DNA of 64,000 nt from Xanthostigma xanthostigma (taxonomy: Eukaryota > Arthropoda > Insecta > Raphidioptera > Raphidiidae). The notes under the pieces were generated by a model, which saw only the letters and a program-made list of their open reading frames with translations, had not been told where the DNA came from and searched no databases. The stretch lies in assembly GCA_963575645.1 (NCBI GenBank), contig OY754472.1, positions 1,798,001-1,862,000 on the forward strand, in the 5' to 3' direction. Of this stretch, positions 55,570 to 64,000 are shown piece by piece. Made by a program: the position numbers and the translations under genes. How positions within the stretch are numbered: the first letter of the stretch is position 1; each line of letters opens with the position of its first letter.

Positions 55570-55935
55570 CCGAGCGGGGTGGCGTAGTGATGAGAGCCCT
55601 GGACTTGCATTCGCGAGGTACCGGGTTCGAATCCCGGCGGGACTTTTTCCTGCTGCCTCTCGCCGAGAAACGGTAATTCCTATACCCGACCATCTTGTTG
55701 AGGTTTTTCCGTGGTTTCTCTCGATAATTCCAGATAAATATCGAGATGGCTGGTTATTCAAGGCCATGGCAAACTCCTATGGTCAAAATTTGCCTACCTT
55801 ATGCTAATGTCTTAAAATTCTTCATAAGCCCATTGCTATTAATTAAGTGGAAGTTTAAAAATATGGAAATTAACGGGAAGTGTTGATAAATGGAAAATAG
55901 TAATGGCGTCTGTTATTACATAAAGTCGAGATTAT
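55570..55935 (+). mobile_element. tRNA-derived SINE, copy 3
   Basis: The head has GGTGGCGTAGTGATGAGAGC (A box) and GGTTCGAATCC (B box, 55624-55634). A 13-bp part present in copy 1 ('ggcagatgtggct') is missing. The body is otherwise colinear to 'acataaagtcgaga'. The four ORFs here (55395-55807) are shadows. Confidence 0.85.
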
Positions 55936-56003
55936 TAATTAATTCATGTTTTCAATTTAATAGTAAATGTTTATAGCAATAAATAATTTACATTTTTTTT
56001 CAG

Positions 56004-56074
56004 ATGAGTTGCTGGAGATTTGCAAGACCCGAGACGCGGAACGACTTTCCTCCACCCAATTCAAGCAGAGCTCC
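56004..56074 (+). CDS. Candidate internal exon of a host gene
   Basis: It is preceded by a long pyrimidine run and acceptor (catttttttttcag-type, 55990-56003) and followed by GTAAGT (56075-56080), both close to consensus. Using the last two bases of a split codon, the frame reads ELLEICKTRDAERLSSTQFK and then QSS, ending on a codon boundary. The peptide has the balanced, charged composition of a real protein, unlike the AT-driven chance ORFs nearby. The family is not recognised. A second frame, starting MSCWRFARPETRNDFPPPNS, is also open, so the phase is inferred. Adjacent exons were not found in the window. Confidence 0.5.
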
Positions 56075-56080
56075 GTAAGT

Positions 56081-56496
56081 CAAAGCTCGTTGAAATCTTA
56101 TCTCCATGGTCACAACAGGGCGCAAACTTAACCAGTATCTAACTGATAAGCTAAAGACAAGTGTTTGCTTGTATTCGTGTGTTCTCTTTCTATCTTATAC
56201 ATATGGGTCTAGAATCGCACAAGCACAACAATAATTGTATTAGATTGTAATTTGGTGGTATAATATTATTAGGTATCTTCAACTCGCATAGATCTGCCCC
56301 GAAGTCTATGCATCTCCGTCTGTCCAACACAACTTTCGAATAGAGTCATTTCTGTCTAACACACGGCTAGAGCGTATTGTTATATAACACCGAATGCGGA
56401 TCTTTGCTTATATTAAATTCTACCAGTTAGCTAATGCTGCGTACAAAATGGGCGGTCACTCGGGGGAAGCATTGGACTGTAGTTTGCATTCCAATG
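56081..56496. other. Stretch after candidate exon
   Basis: If 56004-56074 is an exon, this is the start of its downstream intron. No repeat partner or RNA gene was seen. 56320-56400 is moderately GC-rich. Confidence 0.35.
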
Positions 56497-57072
56497 TTTT
56501 TTTGACGTGATAACGTCTTATAAATTGATGAATCACCAATCTTATAAATTGATAAAACACCGACTGCATGCACGAAAAAGTGTAACGTAACGTTCCTAAC
56601 GTTCGTAACGCGTAACGTTCCGCCTGACCCTGTGCGTGCTTTTTGCTAATTTCTCGCTCAATTTAAATCAGATCGGTTTGAAACCAGTCTTAAACGAAAG
56701 AGGAGAACATTTTACATAGATTTCGTATAACAGAATTTGCCTAAACAGTTTTTTTATACAAATTTATATAGAAAAATAGCTGTATAAATGCAACATGAAA
56801 ACGGCTGCATTTCTAATGTTTAATTCAATTTTTTGACATTAGTATTTTGTGAAATGCAACGCCTTCTAAGTTAAGTATTGGAATAACTAATTATTATTAG
56901 AACATAATACTTTGACAGTTGCAAACGTCACTTTTGACATTTCTTATCATTCCGACACCAAGGATAAGCGGATTGAAACCAAATTTTGGGAGGTTTAGGT
57001 TATGTATTACGGAATACGTTATCACGTAAAATTGTCGTCCGTAAACCGACTTTACAGACAACCAATTTTTTT
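56497..57072 (-). mobile_element. Family A element, copy 7 (variant interior)
   Basis: It has the same ends as the family and shares the variant interior of 20874-21524, lacking 85 bp of it. The target is again a T-run. The internal repeat reads 'aacgttcctaacgttcgtaa' near 56587. Confidence 0.88.
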
Positions 57073-57144
57073 GGGGGAATTAGTGCTCCCAAGAACCTGA
57101 GCTCGTGCCAGTAGGTTTGAGTATGGTGTCGTTGGCAGATTCTC

Positions 57145-57330
57145 TATGAAGGCCGCTGCTGGGACTTCTGCTGGCCGGCAGGCTGGCTACAAGGCTGAAA
57201 ATAGCGCCTGCTCGCTTACGAGATGGATTTTAAATTTAGAGCAGGGACAATTTTTCTTGCTTGTTCCTCTGCTTGCTCTGAGCAAGAACCAATCAGGAAA
57301 CAGTGGGCGACATGAACGAACATACTATTT
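57145..57330 (+). repeat. Dispersed repeat K, third copy
   Basis: 'aaggccgctgctgggacttc', 'tgctggccggcaggctggc' and 'aagaaccaatcaggaaaca' match 58087-58245. The ORF 57146-57385 is a shadow of this GC-rich repeat. Confidence 0.7.
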
Positions 57331-57335
57331 TTTTT

Positions 57336-57830
57336 TCATACCTCGCTTATTAAATACATTAATAAATTACTTATTAATTACATAAAAACACAGATAAATT
57401 TCAAGCAAGCCGCTTTGAGGTTATACGTAAAAACACGAATGACAGCTGTTCGCGACTATTAGCTAAAATGAAACAGGGTTGCTATGGTAACGACATCTAA
57501 ACAACAGTTGATATGTTATTTTTTCATTACTGCCGCCCGAACGTACGTAATAATAATAATAATAATATTTATTTTACCACATTGACAAAAGAGTATATGG
57601 CATGTCCATAAAAAAACTTATATATTAAAAAATTCATTACTGCTATAAAATTCTCTGCTTACCAAATCATTCTTTAACTTCCTTTTGATGGTTTGCAATG
57701 GCAAAGAGTCATTTCGTACTTCACGTACTTCCCGCATCAGTGCGTGTAATCCCACCAATGCGTAAATGTTATATTTTCTCTGCCTTACAATTGATGTCGA
57801 AAGTATATGTACTTTCGATCGAGGGATGAG
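57336..57830 (-). mobile_element. MITE family G, copy 3, split by a retroelement
   Basis: CATACCTCGCTTATTAAATA at the left and CGATCGAGGGATG at the right are its ends. Between 57548 and 57723 a retrotransposon fragment interrupts the phrase that is intact at 8811 ('gaagtacgtacgttcgg'). Confidence 0.8.
57549..57722 (-). mobile_element. Non-LTR retrotransposon fragment, ORF2 C-terminus and (ATT)n tail
   Basis: The tail AATAATAATAATAATAATAT (57549-57568) is followed in reverse by a 3' untranslated region and the last codons of a reverse transcriptase: KRKLKNDLVSREFYSSNEFF, stop at 57618. A short duplication (ACGTA) flanks it in comparison with the empty site at 8811. Only about 175 bp are left after 5' truncation. 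Confidence 0.8.
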
Positions 57831-58085
57831 AAAAAATACTTTAAGGCTGTTCAACTATAATTTTTAGAAGCAATGGTTAGAACTCAGACTACTGGACCAC
57901 ACCACCACTCAACATCACAGGAAGTGTCGGTCTGTGTTGAGGTAGAAATGTCTTACCAACATCAAGAGTTTTGCTACGAAACGTGAGGTACAGTGATGTA
58001 CTAGTGGAAAACATTTATTTTATTGGCCGGATGCAGAGTATAGAGTGGGGACAACTGAAATGATCGCGACGTGAGCTGTGGACTA

Positions 58086-58488
58086 AAGGCCGCTGCACAC
58101 GAAGCTGGAAACACTGCTTGGACATCTGCTGGTCGGCAAGCTGGAAATGACGTCACTGCGGGCTCGCCTGCTATAGCTCACAAGATAGATTTTTAAACTA
58201 GAACAGGGGCTATTTTTATTGTCCTGAGCAAGAACCAATCAGGAAACGGTATCTTGTCATGCGGACGACACGAACTAACGCCCACAAACCAACACGGCGT
58301 CGTTCTGCTCAGAGTCAGACAACGGACACGTTTTGCTCTGTGTTTATATTTGAACTGTCAATGCGCGCGCACCAGATCTATCCACAAAACAAGCTTGAAA
58401 AAACGTCTCGTGTGAAGCGAGCACATATTAAAAGCAATTGAGAAAAGCAGCGCTATAGAAAGCTAGTAGTCAAATCTAGCAAGGACCA
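58086..58488 (+). repeat. Dispersed repeat K, longest copy
   Basis: It runs from 'aaaggccgctgcacacgaag' to 'cagcgctatagaaagctagt' and 'agcaagga'. It is GC-richer than its surroundings. It has no transposase. The ends look like short inverted repeats by comparison with 33890. The ORF 58259-58441 is a shadow. Confidence 0.72.
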
Positions 58489-58600
58489 ATTTTTCAGACA
58501 AGACAGTAACGAATTATATAATTAGGTATAATTCAATAAATTAACGTTTAGATCCGGATTTGGATTTTCTTCAGAGTTGAGCTAAAAAAAATAGAAATAG
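58489..58600 (+). mobile_element. Family D fragment with decayed ribozyme motif
   Basis: It opens 'accaatttttcagacaa' and contains 'tagatccggatttggatttt' plus 'cttcagag'. Read in reverse, the core is CTGAAGA but GAAA has become TAAA. It is therefore a non-functional relative of the motif at 60431. Confidence 0.6.
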
Positions 58601-58849
58601 TTGGCATAACCAAAATTGCACATCCCGCAAGTTTTCCACTGTATGATAAAAAAAAAACAAATTGAAAAAATATTCTTAAAAAATTTAAAATTAAGATTTA
58701 AAAATTTAAAGAAATAAATAATTAAAAATTGAAAAAATATTTTTTTAAGTTTGAAAAAATAAAAAAAAATAAGAACTATACATAATATAATATATAATTA
58801 ATATCAAGTGGAATAAAGTGGAATAGAAAAAAAAATAAAAATGAATTAT

Positions 58850-58930
58850 TGAGTAAGGATTCGAACCCAGGACCTTTCCCTTGTGGATCTAACGGCATAA
58901 CCATTGCGCTACGAAGCTTGCTATGCGTTA
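58850..58930 (-). tRNA. tRNA-like sequence (probable pseudogene)
   Basis: On the minus strand CGTAGCGCAATGGTTATGCC (A box) and GGTTCGAATCC (B box) are clear, but the acceptor strands and the anticodon arm do not fold well. As at 54758 it stands in reverse orientation next to family D sequence and an A/T-rich stretch. Confidence 0.5.
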
Positions 58931-59924
58931 CGATGTTATTACGGTATAGAAGTGTAGCACTTGTTTTATAGATTTACACTATATTTACACAGGAACTATT
59001 ATACTATTGTTTTTTCAAACTATTAGCTGTCAAAAATTATAAAATAAAACTGTTTATAAAAATTAAACTACTGAACACATTTTAGTGAATTTAAATAGGG
59101 TTCTGGTCTGATAGTAAACAAAGTGAATAAAATATAACCCAAGGCAATCCGACCAAAATTGCGATCTGTAGAGTCGTGACGTACATACGTACAGACCAAC
59201 CGACAACTGCTGTTTGAGATTTTCAATTACAATTTTAATAGTGTTTATGAACTCAAATTGAGTTAAAAATGGTTCTGTTTTATAGATCAGAATCTCCTCT
59301 TTTCAAAAAGCTTCAATTTGAATGGATTTCGTGTGAAATTAACTTAGATATAACTTCTTATATGAACGAAAGTCAGCTCTGATGCACAAAGCGATAATAA
59401 AGCACATACCGTTAATTTAGCGGTATGTGCAATATAAAAATCAACTAGTAATTAGTTTATAAAAGAATTCCAGTTGAGTTAATATTCGTTGTTTGGCTTC
59501 ACATTGCCACAAAATTGCATATTTGATCTCGATTTAATGACAACTCCTGCACAAAAATAAAGCGTATTTTTTTCAGCTTTCGGCATTAAGTGCACATATA
59601 CTTTTTATGCTTTAATCCGGCCCTGAAGCGTTAGTTTTCACGTACGTGTACGTGTCGTATTAGCCCAAAGACCAAACGCGAGGAAAATTTGTCTGTCTAC
59701 ATGTGATTGTATTAGTTGATTTTTGTTCGTGTTTATTCGATTATCTTCGTTATCGTTGAGAGAATTGTTCTGTCGGGTCAATTCTATTACATAATATAAT
59801 ATCATATTTTATACACACATTATTGTTAGTTCCATACCAAAAATCAGTTTTATATTACTGCATAATTTATTACGTTGAATGTACATTTTTTTACTAGATA
59901 TGTCAACGATTTTCAAAATACAGT
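58931..59924. other. 1 kb without recognised gene
   Basis: The only structure noticed is a small hairpin, GCACATACCGTTAATTTAGC then GGTATGTGC (59402-59430), with 10-bp arms. There is no ORF, repeat partner or RNA gene. Confidence 0.4.
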
Positions 59925-60231
59925 ATAAATTCTATTTATCGTCACTCGATATAACGACAAACTCCTTAAAACTTCGAAATTACTTAACTCTAGTTGGTTT
60001 ACCTTATTGCTCATACAATGGTACACTCTAAATAACGACAACAATACGTCATCATTAAGCAATAACCAGAACTTGTTTGTTATTTCGTTGCTTTGTTGTC
60101 GTCATCACGTGTATCGAAGATTCTAAGAAATTTATTCTTTTGTTTGTTGGGATTATCTTTCATATGTTTAGAGCTGCTTATCGATAAGTTATTATATTCT
60201 TAGTTGCCCACAAACTTGCAAACTGAAAATC

Positions 60232-60357
60232 TTTGTGTATTGACAGAAAAGTTTTATTAAATACGCGCAATAGAGGCGGGAGAAAAGATAAGTGTTGCTG
60301 GAAGACTCTTTGGATTCAGTCGCTCGACCGTATCGACAATATATGGAAGAACAAATT
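60232..60357 (+). pseudogene. Tigger-type transposase, DNA-binding remnant
   Basis: After a frameshift at about 60255 the frame reads IRAIEAGEKISVAGRLFGFS and then RSTVSTIYG, a complete CENP-B-type helix-turn-helix with its recognition helix. The reading is cut by the family D insertion at 60369. Compared with 12702-12843 the helix is better preserved. Confidence 0.75.
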
Positions 60358-60430
60358 TATGGATTATTCAATAAATAAAATTATCGACCAATTTTTCAGA
60401 CAATATATTAACAAAATATATAATTAATAC

Positions 60431-60469
60431 ATTAACGTTTCGATCCGGATTTGGATCTTCTTCAGAACT
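60431..60469 (-). ncRNA. Hammerhead-ribozyme-like motif in left arm
   Basis: On the minus strand: AGTT, CTGAAGA, helix II GATCC / loop / GGATC, GAAA, ACGT, T, AATG. Helix II pairs perfectly (5 bp). Helix I is weak, with two A-T pairs and one wobble. Confidence 0.6.
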
Positions 60470-60592
60470 GATCTAAAAAATATAAAAAATAATTAATATT
60501 TAATTCCTAATTCGCTTTTTATAAAATTCTTTCAAAATTATTAATAAAAAGCGAATTAGAAATTAAATATTATTTTTTATATTTTTTAGATC

Positions 60593-60632
60593 AGTTCTGA
60601 AGAAGGTCCAAATCCGGATCGAAACGTTAATG
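60593..60632 (+). ncRNA. Hammerhead-ribozyme-like motif in right arm
   Basis: It has the same layout on the plus strand, but helix II has one change (GGTCC for GATCC against GGATC, a G opposite T in RNA as a wobble), so pairing is kept. The core CTGAAGA and GAAA are intact. Confidence 0.6.
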
Positions 60633-60950
60633 TATTAATTATATATTTTGTTAATATATTGTTTGAAAAATTGGTCGATAATTTTATTTATTGAAGAGTT
60701 CTAATCAGACGTTAATCAAAGATTTGTTTATGGATTATTTCTATTATTTCTTCTCTCCGTTTAACGACAACTCTCAATAACGCCACAAAGTGCACAGTCC
60801 CTCGAGTGTCGCTAAACATTTCAAAAGAAGTGATTGCACAAATTTTCACGCTGCCTCGAAGACCTACCCAAAAAAATGTTTGGTAGCTGACTAATGGAAC
60901 GAGAGTTCTTACAGAGAAGAACATTTTAACGATGTATTTTTGCAGATTTT

Positions 60951-62187
60951 TCAGTCTTGTTTCGCCAAACAGACGGTATACAATAGTTTTATCAAAACAT
61001 ATAAAGATTTACGATCAAGTTACACAAAGCTGTATTCTTCAATCGAAAACTCAGATCTTCCAAATTTATTTCTTATAACAAGTCAATTGATATGTATGTG
61101 ATATAGATTGATTGAAAATAGATTCCTGTTTCGCTTCACCTCCCGCGACCCGGCTTGCTTATTCGCCGCGCAGCGCGCTTATGTAACTACAGTTAAGGGT
61201 CGGTAAACTGTACTCACACAATAGGGTATATGCATGTAACTTATATTTAGTTTAAATGTTATTGTAATCTTTATTGCAATTGATTAAACTCTAAATAGTT
61301 TTTTCTTTTTAAATTTTTGCTAAATAATAAATATTAATTAAACAAAACTGCAATAATTACGTGCGAAATATAAAATGTCGAAAAGCAATTTTATTGATTC
61401 GACCGTAGTGTGACGTCAAAAAACACGTACACATGGTTGCCATAGAATTATTGCCTCTTTTTCAATACAAATTTATTTAAACAAAATTGTTGACATGTTA
61501 TATGACGTCACAGATAATAATCAAACTAGCTTGCCCAAAAAGAATATTTATTTTTTAATTCAATATGAACGTTTTAATGAATGATTTCATGTGTTTGATA
61601 ACTTTTAATATAAAAATAATTGTTTTTAAATGTTTTCAAAAATTGTGCATATATACCCTATTAACATTTTTTTACGCTCTTTCCACGCGAGTCTGAACGT
61701 CGCTTTCCAAAAATGTGTCCTTATTCGTGTAGTATTGAAGTGAAACTTTTTTGGCGCGGTAGGGCAAATTGGCTTGAACAAAGGCGTAGATAAGGGGAGG
61801 GATCATAATAATAAAAAAATTAAACTGAAAATAATACGAATACCTGCAGGTTAAAAAATAAAATTTAGAAATACTTCTTGAAAAAAATTTGTAAATTGGG
61901 TTGGGAGTTAATATTTTGCTTGACACCTTCCTTCGTGAGTATTCTTGTGTGATATTTATTAAACTTAAAAAAAAATTTGACTTTTGGGGCTTTATCCCCC
62001 CAGAAAAAAATTATCTACTCCCTTGGGTCTGAATCAGACGAAACGCTTCCCCTTATCCGAATTCAATCGACAGTTGAAAAGAAAGAGTGAGAGAATCGTT
62101 TTTATTCTCTCTGTGAAAGCCTACACGCATGCCCCGTGCCTGGTATGTACACCTAGCATTAATTAAGATGATAGTCGCACGCCACGA
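60951..62187. other. 1.2 kb without recognised gene
   Basis: 61130-61200 is briefly GC-rich ('cctcccgcgacccggcttgc', 'ttcgccgcgcagcgcgctta'). Otherwise it is AT-rich with chance ORFs (61672-61926, 61984-62166). Confidence 0.4.
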
Positions 62188-62366
62188 TATGGTTAACATA
62201 CTAAAACTAATGAACTATGGTTTATTATTTCTGATTTCTTGGATCAAAATACATTCATCATAATTTTCTAAATATATTTTTAGTAGTTAATATCAACTCT
62301 GTGTTATTTTTATTCAAGAAATTAGCACGATTAAACCATAGTTCGTTAGTTTCGTATGTTAACCAT
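62188..62366. repeat. Small fold-back element
   Basis: 'atggttaacatactaaaact' with 'aatgaactatggttta' (62188-62230) is inverted at 62322-62366 with a few mismatches. The arms are about 43 bp and the whole is about 180 bp. The overlapping ORFs at 62258-62603 are chance. Confidence 0.65.
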
Positions 62367-62659
62367 GGCGCGGCGCCACTGTTGACTATGCTTAGTTTTC
62401 TTGACACACTAACGATGGCGCCACGAGTCGACACAATTCCCGTGATGCTGATTAAGTTTATTTGTTCACCAAATCGAAGACATACTGTAAAAGTCAAACA
62501 CAAGTACGTATCTACAAATACAAGTAGGTATATTATACGAATGATTTCAATCAATTCACAATTTTGCTACTACCAAAGTTGTCATTTATTGACTGACACC
62601 TAAAGGGTGGTCACATTCTTACTCATTCATTCATTTATCTATAATAATAGTAATAATAA

Positions 62660-63022
62660 TAATAATAATATTTAGATGAGTTTAGTTACACCTTTGATTC
62701 ACTCATAGCTCTCACTACTGTAATGGTTCACATCTAACGTTAACTAATATAATTGGCTCTCGCATGATGTGAAAAAAAATCAGTTACCAATGCTACAAAT
62801 ATTAGAATGATATTTTGATAGTTTGTGTCACTGTAGTGTAATGTAACACAGTCCGCCGCGAGAGTGGAAAGATTCGGGGTTCGTATCCCGACGGTGACAT
62901 TGTTTGAAAAAAATAAACTAATTTTTCTATGTTGATAGCATTGTAACAATGGGTGTTTCTTAACAATTGTAGCAAACAGTAGCTACTATAAACAATAATA
63001 ATAATAATAATAATAATAATAG
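62660..63022 (+). repeat. Dispersed repeat N with tRNA-like core and AAT microsatellites
   Basis: (AAT)n runs are at 62641-62671 and 62993-63022. The ends match the 16640-16760 fragment. Inside lies the tRNA-like sequence 62826-62899. Confidence 0.55.
62826..62899 (+). tRNA. tRNA-like sequence with paired acceptor arm
   Basis: TGTCACT and GGTGACA form a seven-pair acceptor (one G-T). AGTGTAATGTAACAC is a D-arm-like A box. TCCGC/GTGGA closes a seven-base anticodon loop reading CGA at positions 34-36, and a TTCGTATCC B box follows. U33 is replaced by G and the T stem has mismatches, so it is probably a decayed tRNA or SINE head rather than a working gene. Confidence 0.4.
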
Positions 63023-63172
63023 TAGCGTCCGTAGTATAATGTATTAATTAATTATTAAGAAATTCATTTACATCATAAAAATTGTTTTGCAATAAAAATT
63101 GACTTAATTCCTTTTTAAAAAGGGCTTTTTTGTTAACATCAATATTTTTATACATCTATACAGATAAACAAA

Positions 63173-63545
63173 TAATAATAATGCGTTTAAAGTCCATTTC
63201 TCGACTTTATGTCATAACAGACGCCATTCGCACCATTACTATTATCCATCTATCACACATCCCGTTATTTTCTACATTTTTTCAACTTCAACTAATTAAT
63301 AGCAATGCGCGAATGATGGAATTTTAGGACATTAGGATAAGGTACGCAAATTTTGAGCATAGGAGTTTGACAGGTAATCGGCCATGGCCTTGAATAAGGA
63401 ACCATCTCAATATTTATCTGGAATTATTGAGGGAAACCACGGAATTCTTCAACAAGATGGTACATGAATTACCGTTTCCCCAGCCACATCTGCCCCCGCC
63501 GGGATTTGAACCCGGTACCTCCCAAACTACGCCAGCCCGCTCGGT
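63173..63545 (-). mobile_element. tRNA-derived SINE, copy 4, with target duplication
   Basis: It is in reverse orientation and ends with the head at 63545. A 13-bp direct repeat with one mismatch flanks it (63160-63172 ACAGATAAACAAA, 63546-63558 ACAGATAAATAAA). It has the same body as copies 1 to 3. The A box is damaged. Confidence 0.85.
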
Positions 63546-63558
63546 ACAGATAAATAAA

Positions 63559-64000
63559 ATTGTAGTGTCTGTAATGTCAAAATAACAACTTTTTTATTAC
63601 TAAATGCATATGAAAGTATAAACGGTACTTATAACAAAAAAAAAACAATTTTAAAATAGCTGATGTTATAAGGAGTAACTTAGGTTATAAAAAAATAAAA
63701 AAAGAAGTATTTTCGTAAACAAACATAAATTCCACGCGGACGAAGTCGAGGGTTACAGCTAGTATCTTATATAATCGCATTATAATTAGTTGAACATTTT
63801 TTTTCAGATTTTTTACGGAATATCAATATTTAATAGATATCCATATATCTAAAATCTCTCTAAACATATCTGTAGCTAAAAATCTGAGAGAGAGATTGTG
63901 AATTATAGACGCTCAACAGCTAAGGTCATCAGCGTCTATTGCTAAAAATCTATTTTAGGCTATGCGCCCATGGACACTTTTTCTTAGTGACCTTTATACT
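63559..64000. other. Right end: degraded repeats
   Basis: 'cacgcggacgaagtcgaggg' then 'ttacagctagta' (63735-63765) is a typical GC-rich terminus of an insect interspersed repeat. The last 110 bp match 46020-46130 in reverse ('ggctatgcgcc', 'cactttttcttagtgacctt'), so an element left of family F continues beyond the window. Confidence 0.55.

Larger units (their letters stand above)
60369..60726 (+). mobile_element. Fold-back retroelement family D with 13-bp duplication and two ribozyme-like motifs
   Basis: The perfect duplication TTTATGGATTATT (60356-60368, 60727-60739) fixes its ends. It is an inverted copy of the first 150 bp (60369-60520) joined through a short loop to a forward copy (60535-60690), followed by the unique 3' tail ('agttctaatcagacgttaat'). 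The ends match 54870-54977. It has no protein gene. Confidence 0.85.
59925..60950 (+). mobile_element. Tigger/pogo element, copy 3, split by family D
   Basis: The start ('cactcgatataacgacaaac') lacks the extreme terminus. The body matches 12420-12800 closely. After the family D insertion with its duplication it resumes at 60740, where 'tccgtttaacgacaactctc' resembles Tigger end sequence. Confidence 0.75.

Noticed and set aside
59402..59430. Hairpin resembling a bacterial terminator
   Set aside because: The organism appears eukaryotic, no gene lies upstream, and no T-run follows. It is more likely a remnant of a small inverted-repeat element.
62258..62603. Opposed 98- and 100-codon ORFs
   Set aside because: They overlap each other across a fold-back element and contain no recognisable domain.

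Overview
This window looks like gene-poor, AT-rich nuclear DNA from an animal, most likely an insect. The reasons are the absence of any long host ORF, the tRNA-headed SINEs, the many short inverted-repeat elements (MITEs), Helitron-, pogo/Tigger-, mariner-, hAT- and TTAA-type elements, 5'-truncated non-LTR retrotransposons with short tandem-repeat tails, and very small GC-richer islands with AG/GT splice borders. The order cannot be fixed from sequence alone. No bacterial operon, rRNA, CRISPR or prophage feature was seen, and most ORFs under 120 codons are chance.

The only long ORF (5184-6563) is a reverse transcriptase from a 5'-truncated non-LTR element. It is the innermost layer of a three-level nest: retroelement inside a TTAA MITE inside a Tigger/pogo element. 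Other retrotransposon remains lie at 12845-13740, 22721-22830, 39884-40280 and 57549-57722. Transposase remnants lie at 3579-3746 (mariner), 12702-12843 and 60232-60357 (Tigger DNA-binding domain), and 45373-45573 (pogo-type zinc finger).

Repeat families with several copies allow internal comparison. A TTAA MITE (about 700 bp) occurs at 4511, 30532, 38191 and 52935. A family called A here, with ACGTGATAACGT-type ends, occurs at 115, 17994, 20874, 30671, 47811, 49824 and 56497. A non-autonomous Helitron (TC...CTAGT) occurs at 9291, 33292 and 36060. A tRNA-SINE occurs at 2255, 2822, 55570 and 63173. In several places one copy preserves the empty site of an insertion found in another, so the order of events can be read.

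The most interesting system is a small fold-back retroelement family (26596-27090, 54870-54977, 60369-60726, with fragments elsewhere). It has 11-13 bp target duplications and carries motifs that fit the catalytic core of minimal hammerhead ribozymes, of the kind described for Penelope-like elements. A further, sequence-divergent ribozyme-like motif is at 20226-20269. Helix sequences differ between families but still pair.

Two candidate host exons with consensus splice borders (23645-23765 minus, 56004-56074 plus) suggest the window lies in introns or flanks of host genes. Two tandem arrays are present: a 95-bp minisatellite (42468-43228) and a 270-290-bp array (50940-52090). The remaining stretches are AT-rich, low-complexity or single-copy within the window.
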